NCBI RefSeq assembly: GCF_029968035.1
Contig: NZ_JASCIQ010000007.1
Coordinates: forward strand, 124,001 to 188,000
DNA: 64,000 bases
From: Streptomyces cavernicola
GTDB taxonomy: Bacteria; Actinomycetota; Actinomycetes; Streptomycetales; Streptomycetaceae
Direction of reading: 5' to 3'
How positions within the stretch are numbered: the stretch's first letter is position 1; every line of letters starts with the position of its first letter. Position numbers and translations under genes: made by a program. Positions 44,601-52,680 of the stretch are shown piece after piece. The notes under the pieces were generated by a model that saw only the letters and a list, made by a program, of their open reading frames with translations, made no database searches and was not told the DNA's origin.

Positions 44601-45160
44601 CGCCCACGCACCTCAAGGGCGTCGAATCGGTGACCGTGGGCGCGGCCTCGGCCGGGCTCGGCGGCGACATCGAGTTCCGCGCCGACTCCCCCACGGGCGA
44701 GCTGCTCGGCAAGGTGTCCGTGCCGGACACGGGCGGCTGGGGCAACGTCGTCTCACCGACGACCGAGCTCAAGGACCCGGGCAGGACCGTCACGTTGTAC
44801 GCGGTGTTCACCAACCCGGAGTGGGCCGACGGCAAGCCCGACCTGCTCGCCCTGGACTGGCTGCACTTCAACGGGCACGGCGTGGAGCAGCAGCCCGCGT
44901 CGCAGGTCGTCGTCGAGGCCGCGCCCGCGGAGGGCGGCGCGCCGCTCGCGGTGAAGCTGTCGAGCACGGTGAATCCGCTGCCGGGCCGTCAGATCACCTC
45001 GTACCACTGGGACTTCGGCGACAACTCGAAGCCCGCGGGCGAGGAGGGCGGCACTGCGGAGCACACGTACGAGCGCAAGGGCAGCTACACCGCGCGTCTG
45101 ACCGTCACCGACGACAAGGGCGACACCACGACCGGCGCGGTCCGGATCACGGTCAAGTGA
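41696..45160 (+). CDS. Exported ThuA / PQQ sugar dehydrogenase-like / PKD / CBM6 multidomain protein
   Basis: 1154 residues. Signal peptide to about 36 (ending PAQAAP). ThuA domain 37-255 (FRVLVFSKVTNFYHDSIPAG, GWVGLHAASASERDW). Glucose/sorbosone dehydrogenase-type six-bladed propeller about 275-715 (ADPFELAVAPDRRVFFVQRT, GNTNDLRGKILRI, NPFRI). PKD domain about 730-815 (TYAWDFDGDGDTDSTE). CBM6 about 925-1055 (REAEHFTSTGGAHGG, IEHGDWVRF). Second PKD at the end. Predicted to oxidise or bind sugars outside the cell. Preceded by a LacI-type palindrome; followed 12 bp later by an isomerase-like gene. Confidence 0.9.
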   Translation: MSHRVRAVRRPLITLLALLALILALGVSSVPTPAQAAPFRVLVFSKVTNFYHDSIPAGIDAIKKLGGEHGFEVEATDDAAAFTDANLARFQAVVFNNTNSTPEKGDLLNAEQRAALQKYIRGGGGWVGLHAASASERDWDWYEGLVGAIFDKHPAVQTGRIKVLDQAHPSTKGLPELWERSEEWYNWRANPTGKVHTLAQIKVRDGIDGLDEGVDHPWSWCQNYDGGRSWFTAGGHDKSAFSEEGFLKHLLGGIEWAAGAKPGDCTATKTGAFQRTPLATADLADPFELAVAPDRRVFFVQRTGKLKVIDQETLRVSTALDFDYTPEMTSQSDGLLGLALDPKFQDNHWLYLLHSDKTEKQLNLSRFTESGGKVDMASEKRLLTIPTYRNEGRANSHMAGSIAFNKKGDLYVATGDNTDPFASDGFTPIDEREGRRAWDAQGTAGNTNDLRGKILRITPKDDGSYSVPEGNLFAPGTEKTRAEIYAMGMRNPFRITTDPLSGALLVADYGPDARTADPDRGPEGTVEYNRITKAGNYGWPYCIGNNTPFNDYDFATKTSGEKFDCAKPVNDSPNNTGLNELPPVQPALVWYAYSASAEFPELGTGGGGPMSGPVYDYDADNKYRTKFPEAFEGKWLNYELTRKYFKSFSIQQQDQTFQDPRFAPAKAGDLHSINSVFEDLKWNQPFDADFGPDGALYVIDFGIGSGTGRGGSNEGAGIYRIDYVGDDRLPDARISASPDNGPAPLTVKFSSKGSGLPDGTPVTYAWDFDGDGDTDSTEAEPTHTYEQKGRFSARLKVTAPKELTALAVQGVTVGNTRPEVTIQTPDDGGMFSFGDTIPFTVKVKDPEDGQIDCSRVVVQSQLGHDSHLHPLDNHTGCEGEIVTDSGDSHGPGQNLYYGVTAQYEDKGGSGDVPALTGSDALTLRTSFREAEHFTSTGGAHGGAEVAARADASGGKRLAEIEHGDWVRFAPTHLKGVESVTVGAASAGLGGDIEFRADSPTGELLGKVSVPDTGGWGNVVSPTTELKDPGRTVTLYAVFTNPEWADGKPDLLALDWLHFNGHGVEQQPASQVVVEAAPAEGGAPLAVKLSSTVNPLPGRQITSYHWDFGDNSKPAGEEGGTAEHTYERKGSYTARLTVTDDKGDTTTGAVRITVK

Positions 45161-45171
45161 GGGAGTTTTCC

Positions 45172-46047
45172 ATGGAGTTGAGAGCACGCACCACCAGCAC
45201 GACTCGCCGCTCCTTCCTCGGCGCTTCGCTCGGCCTCGCGGCGGCCGCGGTCTCCGCCGGACCCGCGCGGGCCGCCGAGGAGCCGGGCAGCCGGTACATT
45301 CCGCGCGGCGGCATCGGCATGCACCTCTACACGATGCGCACCCCGCTCGCCGCGGACTTCCTCGGCACTCTGGAGCAGCTCGCCGAGATCGGCTACGCGA
45401 CGGTCGGCGTGAGCGGCCGGCACGGGAACAGCGCGGCCGACATCCGGCGCATGCTCGACACCACCGGGCTGCGCGCGGTCCTGGAGCACGTCGCGTACGA
45501 CACGCTGCGGGGCCCCGGTCTCGCGCAGGCGCTCGCCGATCTGCACACGCTCGGCGCGAAGTGGCCGGTGGTGCCGAGCCTGCCGGGCGCGCTGCACACT
45601 CCGGCCGGATTCCGGGAGGTGGCAAGGGAGTTCAACCGCATTGGCAAGGCCTCCCGGGACGCCGGTCTCGGCCGGCTCCTCTTCCACAACCACGGCACGG
45701 ATCACGCCACGGTCGAGGGGGAGGTGCTCTACGACATTCTCGTACGGGAGACCGATCCGGAGCTCGTCGGCTTCGAGCTGGACGTGTACTGGGCGGCGAG
45801 GGGCGGCGCGGACCCCGCCACGTACTTCGTGCGCCATCCGCGGCGGTTCCCGGCGCTGCACGTGAAGGACATGGCCCCGGACGGCTCGTTCGCGGACGTC
45901 GGCTCGGGCGTCCTGGACTTCGCTGCGATGTTCCGGGACGCGCACGTCGGCGGGGTCAAGCAGTGGCTGGTCGAGCACGACTCGCCCGCCGATCCGTTCG
46001 CCACGGCCCGCAACAGCTATGGGTACTTGGCGGCGCTGCGGTACTGA
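45172..46047 (+). CDS. Tat-exported sugar-phosphate isomerase/epimerase-like TIM barrel
   Basis: 291 residues. Tat signal TRRSFLGASLGLAAAAVSAG, then an AP-endonuclease-2/xylose-isomerase-like barrel: GIGMHLYTMRTPLAADFLGT, LEQLAEIGYATVGVSG, LFHNHGTDH with metal-ligand His, GFELDVYWAARGG and ALHVKDM. Export is notable because many relatives are cytoplasmic; together with the ThuA/PQQ protein this suggests extracellular carbohydrate conversion. Likely co-transcribed with it. Confidence 0.9.
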   Translation: MELRARTTSTTRRSFLGASLGLAAAAVSAGPARAAEEPGSRYIPRGGIGMHLYTMRTPLAADFLGTLEQLAEIGYATVGVSGRHGNSAADIRRMLDTTGLRAVLEHVAYDTLRGPGLAQALADLHTLGAKWPVVPSLPGALHTPAGFREVAREFNRIGKASRDAGLGRLLFHNHGTDHATVEGEVLYDILVRETDPELVGFELDVYWAARGGADPATYFVRHPRRFPALHVKDMAPDGSFADVGSGVLDFAAMFRDAHVGGVKQWLVEHDSPADPFATARNSYGYLAALRY

Positions 46048-46085
46048 GGCACCGGGGGTGCGGCCTGTCCCGGCCGCGCCCCTGC

Positions 46086-46640
46086 TCAGTTCAGCTGCTT
46101 GTAGAAGAGCGTCGTCGGGCGCAATGTGCCCTGCGGGTCGGCCGCGAAGTCGGGGATGGTGCCTACGCGGGTCCAGCCTTCCGCCGCGTAGAAGCCCTCG
46201 GCTCTGCTGCCGGTCTCGGTGTCGAGCACGAGCAGGGTCACGCCTCGCTCGGCCGCCGCGCGCTCGGCGGCGGTCAGGAGCGTGCGGCCGAGTCCGAGGC
46301 CGCGTGCGGAGCTGTGCACCATCAGCTTGACGATCTCGGCGCGGTGCCGGCCGTTGGCCTTGTCGACGAGGTCGACGCCCACGGTGCCGACGACGCGTCC
46401 TTCGTGCCGTACCGCGAGCAGCAGGAGCCTGCCGCCGTCCACCTCGGCGGCCCGCCCGCGCCACCACGCCTCGGCCTCGGCGCGGTCCAGGCCGGCGAGA
46501 AAGCCGAGGGAGTTGCCGCCGGCCACGATGTCGAGCAGGAGGTCGGTGAACTCCTCGCTCAGCGCTCGGAGTCGGGGGCCGGTGAGGAGTTCGACGGGTG
46601 CTGTCGTCTTAGCCGTCTGCTCGCTCGTGCGCGTGCTCAT
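46086..46640 (-). CDS. GNAT family N-acetyltransferase
   Basis: 184 residues. Acetyl-CoA-binding motif A: EIVKLMVHSSARGLGLGRTL with R-G-L-G-L-G-R, followed by LLVLDTETGSRAEGFYAAEGW. Substrate unknown. ATG at 46640 lies immediately after GAGGG, too close for an ordinary ribosome site, so an upstream start (46709) is possible. Confidence 0.85.
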   Translation of the reverse strand: MSTRTSEQTAKTTAPVELLTGPRLRALSEEFTDLLLDIVAGGNSLGFLAGLDRAEAEAWWRGRAAEVDGGRLLLLAVRHEGRVVGTVGVDLVDKANGRHRAEIVKLMVHSSARGLGLGRTLLTAAERAAAERGVTLLVLDTETGSRAEGFYAAEGWTRVGTIPDFAADPQGTLRPTTLFYKQLN

Positions 46641-46749
46641 CCCTCGTACCGCCTTCGTCTCGCTGCCCGGTGGGGCCCTCGTGCCGGAGCGAGCGTAGAG
46701 GCGGGGCATTACGGAGACGTTTCCGAGGCCGCCCCACTAGGGTCTACGG

Positions 46750-47397
46750 GTGACCGAACTCGACACCTTGCACGCGACCCGCGAGGCCTACGACGCCATC
46801 GCTCCCACCTACGCCGAGATGTTCCAGGACCCGTTGCGGGAGCGGCCGTTGGAGCGTGCCCTGCTGAGCGGATTCGCGGAGCTGGTGCGGGAGAGCGGGG
46901 AGGGCCGGGTCCTGGACCTCGGCTGCGGGCCGGGCGACTTCACGGCGCACCTCGACGGGCTCGGCCTGCAGGCCTTCGGCCTCGATGCCTCCCCCGTGAT
47001 GGTCGAGCTCGCCCGTGGGGCCCACCCGGGGCTGCGGTTCGAGGTCGGTTCGATGGCTTCGCTGGACGTCGCGGACGGGGTGCTCGGCGGGGTGCTCTCG
47101 CGGTGGTCCGTCATCCACACGCCGCCGCGGGACGTGCCGGTCATCCTCGCCGAGATCGCGCGGGTCCTCGCGCCCGGCGGGCATCTCCTCATCGACTTCC
47201 CGGCGACGGACGGGCCGCACGTCGAGACGCAGTCCTACGACCATGCGGTGGTGACGGCGTACCGGTGGTGTCCCGATCACTTGGCGGGGTTGTTGCGGGG
47301 GCATGGGCTGGCGGAGGTGTCTCGGCTGGTGCTGGAGCCGAAGCCGGAGGATCGGCGGCAGTTCCGGGAGGTTCAACTTCTGGTGCGGAAGGGGTAG
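46750..47397 (+). CDS. Class I SAM-dependent methyltransferase
   Basis: 215 residues. Motif I VLDLGCGPGDFTAHL at about 56-70, acidic motif II (AFGLDASPVMVELA) and post-motifs VLAPGGHLLIDFPA. Starts with TREAYDAIAPTYAEMF, typical of small-molecule methyltransferases. GTG start. Substrate not predictable. Confidence 0.9.
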   Translation: MTELDTLHATREAYDAIAPTYAEMFQDPLRERPLERALLSGFAELVRESGEGRVLDLGCGPGDFTAHLDGLGLQAFGLDASPVMVELARGAHPGLRFEVGSMASLDVADGVLGGVLSRWSVIHTPPRDVPVILAEIARVLAPGGHLLIDFPATDGPHVETQSYDHAVVTAYRWCPDHLAGLLRGHGLAEVSRLVLEPKPEDRRQFREVQLLVRKG

Positions 47398-47943
47398 TTG
47401 GGGCCTGGGCATTTTTTTATCCCCTCCCCGCCCCTTCCCGAAAGACTGCCGTCGGCACCGGGGGCCACGCCCCCGGAACCCTCGCTCCCCGGGGCTGCCG
47501 CCCCTGACCCCCACCACGGGGCTCCGCCCCGGACCCCGACTTCGGGGGGGCCAGCCCCTGGACCCCGCTTCGGGGGCCAGCCCCCGGAACCCCGACTTCG
47601 GGGGCCGGCCCCCGGACCCCCTCTCCCCCCCGCAGGGGCTGGTCTTTTAGGGGCGCGGGGAACTGCGCGACCAGCCACGACGAAGCGGCACCCGAAAGAC
47701 GGCCCGGCGACTCGGGGCGAAGCCCCGGACCTGATAGGGGCGCGGGGCTGTGACATCTGCCGCTCCGCCGCGTGGGCGCGACCAGCCACAACGGCGCCGC
47801 AGTCGAACGACGGGGGAGGCATGTTTCAGCCCGTCCGGCGCTTGAGGACGAGCGCGTTCAGCGCGATAGGGGTCCGGGGCGGAGCCCCGCAGCCGAGGGT
47901 CCGGGGGCGACGCCCCGCAGCGGGGGTCAGGGGGCTTCGCCCC
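47398..47943. repeat. Extragenic repetitive region, no gene
   Basis: About 545 bases full of short C/G hairpins (many copies of CCCC-GACTTC-GGGG-like units). It includes two related modules: 47649-47682 (GGGGCGCGGGGAACTGCGCG then ACCAGCCACGACG) and a split variant at 47736-47792 (GGGGCGCGGGGCTGTG ... GCGCGACCAGCCACAACG). A third element is TTTCAGCCCGTCCGGCGCTT (47824-47843). These are familiar intergenic elements in streptomycete chromosomes. The run TTTTTTTATCC at 47411 after a GC-rich stretch may help end transcription. Confidence 0.75.
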
Positions 47944-48774
47944 CTAACCACCCTCCCCCGCACTGCCCAACAACCCCCGAACCCGCCCCGTCGCCGACGC
48001 GAACTCGGGCCGGGCCATCGTCTCCCCGTACTCCCGCTCCGCCGGCAGCCCCACCTCGATGACCTCCCTGATCGTGCCGGGGCGCGGGCTCATGACGACC
48101 ACGCGGTCCGCGAGATACACCGCCTCGGCGATGGAGTGCGTGACCAGGAGCACCGTCGTGCCGGTCTCGCGCCAGATCCGGTGCAGCTCGACGTTCATCT
48201 GCTCGCGGGTCAGCGCGTCGAGAGCGCCGAACGGCTCGTCCATGAGCAGCACCGGCGGCTCGTGCAGCAGCGCACGGCACAGTGCGACGCGCTGCTGCAT
48301 GCCGCCGGACAGCTCGTGCGGGTAGGCGTCCTCGAAGCCCTGCAGGCCGGTCATGGCGATGAGTTCGTCCGCTCGGGCCCGCGCCGCCTCCGCCGGCATC
48401 CTGCGCATCTCGGCCTGCAGCAGAATGTTGCGGCGGGCCGAGCGCCACTCCAGGAGGGCGGCGCGCTGGAACACGTACCCGATGTCGTGGCGCGGCCCGC
48501 GCACCCGCTCGCCCTGCAGCCGCACCTCGCCCGCGGACGGGGCGAGCAACCCGGCGACCAGCTTGAGCAGCGTCGACTTGCCGCAGCCCGAAGGCCCGAC
48601 GAGCGCGACGAACTCGCCCATCCGCACATCGAGGGAGACCTCGCTGAGGGCGGTGACGTCGCGCTTCTTCGTACGGAAGCGGACGTCGACGGCGTCGATC
48701 GCGACAGCGGGAACTCCCTTGGTCGGCACAGGAGTTGAAGACGTCTTTCGCAGCGTCATGTCGTTCGACGGCAT
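47944..48774 (-). CDS. ABC transporter ATP-binding protein (nitrate/sulfonate/pyrimidine type)
   Basis: 276 residues. Walker A GPSGCGKST (60-68), Q-loop YVFQRAALLEW, signature LSGGMQQRVALCRAL, Walker B VLLMDEPFGALD and H-loop LLVTHSIAEA. Belongs to the SsuB/TauB/ThiZ group. Energises import through the downstream-coded permease and lipoprotein; last gene of a three-gene minus-strand operon. Confidence 0.93.
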   Translation of the reverse strand: MPSNDMTLRKTSSTPVPTKGVPAVAIDAVDVRFRTKKRDVTALSEVSLDVRMGEFVALVGPSGCGKSTLLKLVAGLLAPSAGEVRLQGERVRGPRHDIGYVFQRAALLEWRSARRNILLQAEMRRMPAEAARARADELIAMTGLQGFEDAYPHELSGGMQQRVALCRALLHEPPVLLMDEPFGALDALTREQMNVELHRIWRETGTTVLLVTHSIAEAVYLADRVVVMSPRPGTIREVIEVGLPAEREYGETMARPEFASATGRVRGLLGSAGEGG

Positions 48775-48779
48775 GGCAG

Positions 48780-49817
48780 TCAGCCCTTCACGGCCGTGTC
48801 CGAGGCCCAGTAGTCGGTGACGGGCCCCGCGTCCTTCACCATGCCCGCCTCCTTGAACACGTCGATGGTCTGCTGCCAGTCGGCCTCGTCGTTCACGCCG
48901 GGCGCCCGGCCCTCCGTGGCCTCGGTGTGCAGCAGGGTCAGCGTGGTCTTGAACTGCTCCGCCAGGACCTTCTCGGGCGGGAGCTGGTCGGACGCGCCCT
49001 CCATCGCGGCGACCGCGGGCCCCGGCGACTTCTCGGCTGCGGTCCAGGACTCACTGACCGCCTTGGCCATACGCGCGGCCAGGTCCTTGTCGGACTTCAG
49101 GGTGCGCTCGCCGACGATCAGGCCGTTGGAGTAGAAGTTGAGGCCGTGCTCGGAGAAGCGCAGATACGAGACGTCCTTCTTGGCCTTGTCCTGCATGATC
49201 GGGCCCTGGTCGCTCGCGTACCCGAGAAGCGCGTCCGTCTTGCCGGAGATCACCGCGGCGATCTTGCCGGCCGGGTCGGTGTTCTGGACCTTGACGTCGG
49301 ACTCGCCGAGCCCGTTCGCCTTGAGGAACGCGGGGAACGTACGGGACAGCGCGTCGCCCGTGGTGCCCGCGACCGTTCTGCCCTTGAGGTCGGCGGGGTC
49401 GTCGATGCCCTGGTCGGCGAAGAACTGCACGGACGCGGGCGTGGTCTGCAGGAACACCCCGAGGCTTTTGACCTGCACACCCGAGTCGACGCCCGCGAGC
49501 ACCGCCGGGGTGTCGGCCCAGCCGAAGTCGGTCTGCCCCGCGCCGGTCGCCTGCACGGTCTTCTGCGAGCCCTGGCCGGCCTGGATCTGCAGGTCGATGC
49601 CGTGCTTCTCGAAGATCTTCCGCTGCTTGCCGTAGTAGAACGGCGCGTGTTCGCCGTACGGGTACCAGTTGAGCGTCAGCGTCACCTTGTCGAGCGTCTT
49701 GCCGTCGGCGCTGGTGCTCGTGGCCGGGCCGTCCGCGCCGCACGCGGTGGCGGCGACGAGCAGCAGCGGGACGAGTCCGGCCAGGCTGCGGCCGGTCGGG
49801 GTTCTGCGCGGGGTCAT
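48780..49817 (-). CDS. NMT1/THI5-like substrate-binding lipoprotein
   Basis: 345 residues. Lipoprotein signal with Cys near residue 24 (LLLVAATACG). The NMT1 domain starts VTLTLNWYPYGEHAPFYYGK and continues with ADTPAVLAGVDSGVQVKSLG and GRTVAGTTGDALSRTFPAFL. Close in pattern to ThiY-type binders of thiamine pyrimidine precursors, though riboflavin or other ring compounds are possible. ATG at 49817 gives a proper lipobox. Control by a LacI-family operator upstream would be unusual for a thiamine-precursor system. Confidence 0.88.
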   Translation of the reverse strand: MTPRRTPTGRSLAGLVPLLLVAATACGADGPATSTSADGKTLDKVTLTLNWYPYGEHAPFYYGKQRKIFEKHGIDLQIQAGQGSQKTVQATGAGQTDFGWADTPAVLAGVDSGVQVKSLGVFLQTTPASVQFFADQGIDDPADLKGRTVAGTTGDALSRTFPAFLKANGLGESDVKVQNTDPAGKIAAVISGKTDALLGYASDQGPIMQDKAKKDVSYLRFSEHGLNFYSNGLIVGERTLKSDKDLAARMAKAVSESWTAAEKSPGPAVAAMEGASDQLPPEKVLAEQFKTTLTLLHTEATEGRAPGVNDEADWQQTIDVFKEAGMVKDAGPVTDYWASDTAVKG

Positions 49818-49903
49818 CGGGGCGGCCCTTTCGCGAGGAGGCGGGCGGTGCGTGCGTAGGACGAAGGCGTGGCTCAACTGCTCGTAGGGGCCGGTGAGTC
49901 GGG

Positions 49904-50767
49904 TCAGTACGACGTGGTGACCGAGGCGTCCCGGCGGCTCGCGTGCCACGGGAGCAGCAGCTTCTCGGCGATCTCCACGAGGACGAAGAGGACGACGCCG
50001 ATCAGCGACATCACGAGCAGCCCGGCGAACAGCATCGGGGTGTCGAGGTTGCCGTTGGCCTGCAGGATCACATAGCCGAGGCCCTCGTTGGCGCCGACGA
50101 ACTCACCGACCACAGCGCCGGTCACGGCGAGCGTGACGGCGACCTTCAGGCCGGAGAAGAGGTGCGGGAGCGAGGCGGGGAGGCGGATCTTCACGAAGGT
50201 CTGCCAGGGGCGCGCGCCCATCGTCGAGGAGAGCTGCAGCATCTCCGGGTCCACCGCCTTGAGGCCGGTGACCATGGAGATGACGACCGGGAAGAACGCG
50301 ATCAGAACGGCGATCAGGATCTTCGGCGCGATCCCGAAACCGAGCCAGACGACGAACAGCGGGGCGATCGCGATCTTCGGCACGACCTGCGCGAACAGCA
50401 GGATCGGATAGAGGGTCTTCTCGACGGTGGTCGAGTAGACCATCACCACCGCGGCGAGCACGCCGACGACCACGGCGATGACGAAGCCGAGCAGCGTCTC
50501 GTACGTGGTGATCCAGCTGTGCTGCCACAGGTAGTCGGACTTCTCGACGAGTACGTCGAGCGTGGCGCCCGGCGACGGCACCAGATACGGCTCGACCAGC
50601 TCGGCGGCGGCGATCGCCCACCAGAGGGCGAAACAGGCCAGGAGCAGGGCGACCGGACGCCAGCTGTGCTCGGCGGCCTCGGCCACCCGGCGGCCGAGGC
50701 CCGGTTGCTCTCGCACGGCGACTCCCGCGGGCTGCGCGGGCGGTGCGGACAGTGCGCTCTGGCTCAC
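49904..50767 (-). CDS. ABC transporter permease (BPD type, SsuC/ThiX-like)
   Basis: 287 residues, six membrane segments. EAA loop GARPWQTFVKIRLPASLPHLFSGLK in the cytoplasmic loop that contacts the ATPase. GTG start with GGGGAG 7 bases upstream. First gene of the permease-lipoprotein-ATPase operon; a LacI-type palindrome lies 62-88 bp upstream. Confidence 0.92.
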   Translation of the reverse strand: MSQSALSAPPAQPAGVAVREQPGLGRRVAEAAEHSWRPVALLLACFALWWAIAAAELVEPYLVPSPGATLDVLVEKSDYLWQHSWITTYETLLGFVIAVVVGVLAAVVMVYSTTVEKTLYPILLFAQVVPKIAIAPLFVVWLGFGIAPKILIAVLIAFFPVVISMVTGLKAVDPEMLQLSSTMGARPWQTFVKIRLPASLPHLFSGLKVAVTLAVTGAVVGEFVGANEGLGYVILQANGNLDTPMLFAGLLVMSLIGVVLFVLVEIAEKLLLPWHASRRDASVTTSY

Positions 50768-50828
50768 GGATAACTCCCCGGTGTAGGGCGGCGGTTGGTG
50801 AGTCGGCGGGAGCTGGGAGGGACGTCTC

Positions 50829-50855
50829 GAAACCGCTTTCAGAAAGCGCTTTCTG
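50829..50855. promoter_or_regulatory. Double LacI-type operator between the ABC operon and lacI
   Basis: CAGAAAGCGCTTTCTG (50840-50855) is a perfect 16-bp palindrome. Directly next to it GAAACCGCTTTC (50829-50840) is the same site with one mismatch. The core is identical to the site at 41632-41645. Confidence 0.85.
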
Positions 50856-50929
50856 CTAGCATGTCGGCCACGCTAATGACCCCTCGACAACACGGTCAAT
50901 AGGTCGTCCCGAAGTTTCCTTCGGGCCCT

Positions 50930-51011
50930 GGGTCTTGCCGTCGGACTCCCGTCGAACTCCCGCCCTCCGGGCGGACGACGGGAGTTCGACGGGAGTCCGA
51001 CGGCAGGACCC
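50930..51011 (+). repeat. 33-bp near-perfect inverted repeat in the lacI leader
   Basis: Arms 50930-50962 and 50979-51011 are complementary over 33 bp with a single T-G mismatch, around a 16-nt loop. The arm contains the partial repeats ACTCCCGTCG and AACTCCCG. A smaller hairpin, CCCGAA-GTTTCC-TTCGGG (50908-50925), precedes it. The structure ends 27 bases before the lacI GTG, so it would be in the lacI mRNA leader or act as a terminator/insulator. Confidence 0.85.
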
Positions 51012-51037
51012 CAACCACGACGCCCGAAGGGGGCGCA

Positions 51038-52123
51038 GTGAGTGAACGGGAACGCACACGTCAGGAACGCCGGCACACCCCTCACACCGCACCGCACCCG
51101 GTCACGCTGCACTCCGTGGCCCACGCGGCGGGCGTCTCCCCCGCCACCGCATCGCGCGCCCTGAACGGCACCGCACGGGTCCGCGAGGAGCTGCGCGACC
51201 GGGTGCTCGCGGCGGCGGCGGAGCTCGGCTACATCCCCAACGCCCATGCGCAGGCGCTCGCTTCGGCCTCCAACAACACGGTCGGCGTGATCTGCCACGA
51301 CGTCAGCGACCCGTACTTCGCGGCCATCGCGAGCGGCGTGATGCGCGCGGCCGCCGACCGGGACCTGCTCGTGATGCTGGCCTCGACCTTCCGGGACCAG
51401 GCGCGGGAGATCGCCTACGTGTCGATGCTGCGGGCGCAGCGCGCGCGGGCGATCCTGCTGATCGGCTCGGGGATAGAGGACCGCGGGTGGGAACGCGCCC
51501 TGGACGCCGAACTCGCCCCCTACACCAGGGCGGGCGGCCGGGTCGCCGTGGTCAGCCGGCACCGCAGCCTGCGCGTCGACACGGTCCTTCCGGAGAACCG
51601 GGAGGGCGCGGCGGCCCTCGCCCGCTCTCTACTCGCCCTGGGGCACCGGGAGTTCGCGGTCCTGGCCGGGCCGCCGGAGCTGACCACCGTCGCCGACCGG
51701 CTCGCCGGATTCCGTGAGGCGCTCGCCGCGGCGGGGGTCGCGCTGCCCGCGGACCGGGTGGTGCGGGGCGCGTTCACGCGCGACGGAGGGCATGCGGCGG
51801 CCCTCGCGCTGCTCGCCCGCGGCGTGCGCCCCACCTGCGTGTTCGCGGTGACGGACGTGATGGCGGTCGGCGCGCTCGCCGCACTCCGCGAGCGGGGCCT
51901 GCGGGTCCCGGAGGACGTGTCGCTCGCGGGCTTCGACGACATCCCTCTCGTACGGGAGTTGACGCCGCCGCTCACGACGGTGGCGCTCCCCCTGGCCCGC
52001 ATGGGTCAGGCCGCCATCAGGCTCGCCCTGCTGGACCCCCTCGGCACCCGTTCGCGCGTGGAGCACATTCCGGGGAAGGTCGTGCTGCGAGCGAGCACCG
52101 GAACCCTGACGCCCGTCGAGTGA
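51038..52123 (+). CDS. LacI-family transcriptional regulator
   Basis: 361 residues. After a short basic, His-rich extension the HTH (VTLHSVAHAAGVSPATASRA, LNGTARVREELRDRVL) and hinge (AQALASASNNTVGV) are seen, then the sensor domain (ICHDVSDPYFAAIASGVMRAA, AVVSRHRSLRVDTVLPENRE, SLAGFDDIPLVRELTPPLTT). Ends without a Cys-rich tail. Divergent from the ABC operon; probably binds the double palindrome at 50829-50855 and, by sequence identity, the one at 41632-41645. GTG start with GAAGGGGGC upstream. Confidence 0.92.
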   Translation: MSERERTRQERRHTPHTAPHPVTLHSVAHAAGVSPATASRALNGTARVREELRDRVLAAAAELGYIPNAHAQALASASNNTVGVICHDVSDPYFAAIASGVMRAAADRDLLVMLASTFRDQAREIAYVSMLRAQRARAILLIGSGIEDRGWERALDAELAPYTRAGGRVAVVSRHRSLRVDTVLPENREGAAALARSLLALGHREFAVLAGPPELTTVADRLAGFREALAAAGVALPADRVVRGAFTRDGGHAAALALLARGVRPTCVFAVTDVMAVGALAALRERGLRVPEDVSLAGFDDIPLVRELTPPLTTVALPLARMGQAAIRLALLDPLGTRSRVEHIPGKVVLRASTGTLTPVE

Positions 52124-52680
52124 GCGAGCCCGGAGAGCAGCACGCCGCCCGCCCGTAACGCGCCCGGAGCGGGACAGGACGCGGCGACGACGACGCAGGG
52201 CCCTCGCACGGCGGCCCCCCGTTGCGCTGTACGCGTAACCGGGGGAAGGCCGCGACATTCGCCCAATTCCCGTCATTCCGCCTGTAGTTGAGGATCCCCC
52301 GGGGGCACGCGGGAGGGCTTTTGTCCGCTTCGTGACGTGACCCTGTCCGAAACTTTTCCCTTCGTGAGGGCGCTCCGGGCCTTTGACGTCGCCCGCTACG
52401 CCTCTCACGCCATATGCCCACGAAATTTTCGTCGTTGGCATGTGACAAGCGGGCGCGCCAGGGGAATGCCACCGTGGTGGTGAACGGGGGGTTCCGCAAA
52501 TGACACAGCGTCTGCTTGAGGTCAACGGACAGTGTTTGAGCCAAAGTTCAGAGGTGATCTTGCTCCGTGGCCGATCTTCAACAAGCGTGTCGCCGTGGCC
52601 TGCTCGAGACGGGACCACTGCTGATGCTCGAGCTGCTCGACGCCCCCGCGAGCAGGCGATTCGCACAGGAGGGACCTGCG
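52124..52680. other. Gene-free region before the acyl-CoA dehydrogenase
   Basis: About 550 bases without a convincing gene. It holds a nested inverted repeat (TGCC 52415-52418; ACGAAA 52420-52425; TTTCGT 52427-52432; GGCA 52437-52440) that could be an operator. An in-frame extension of the next gene to GTG 52567 is possible but has no ribosome site. Confidence 0.45.

Noticed and set aside
47398..47943. CRISPR-like or insertion element
   Set aside because: The repeats are irregular GC hairpins without equal spacers, transposase or flanking direct repeats.
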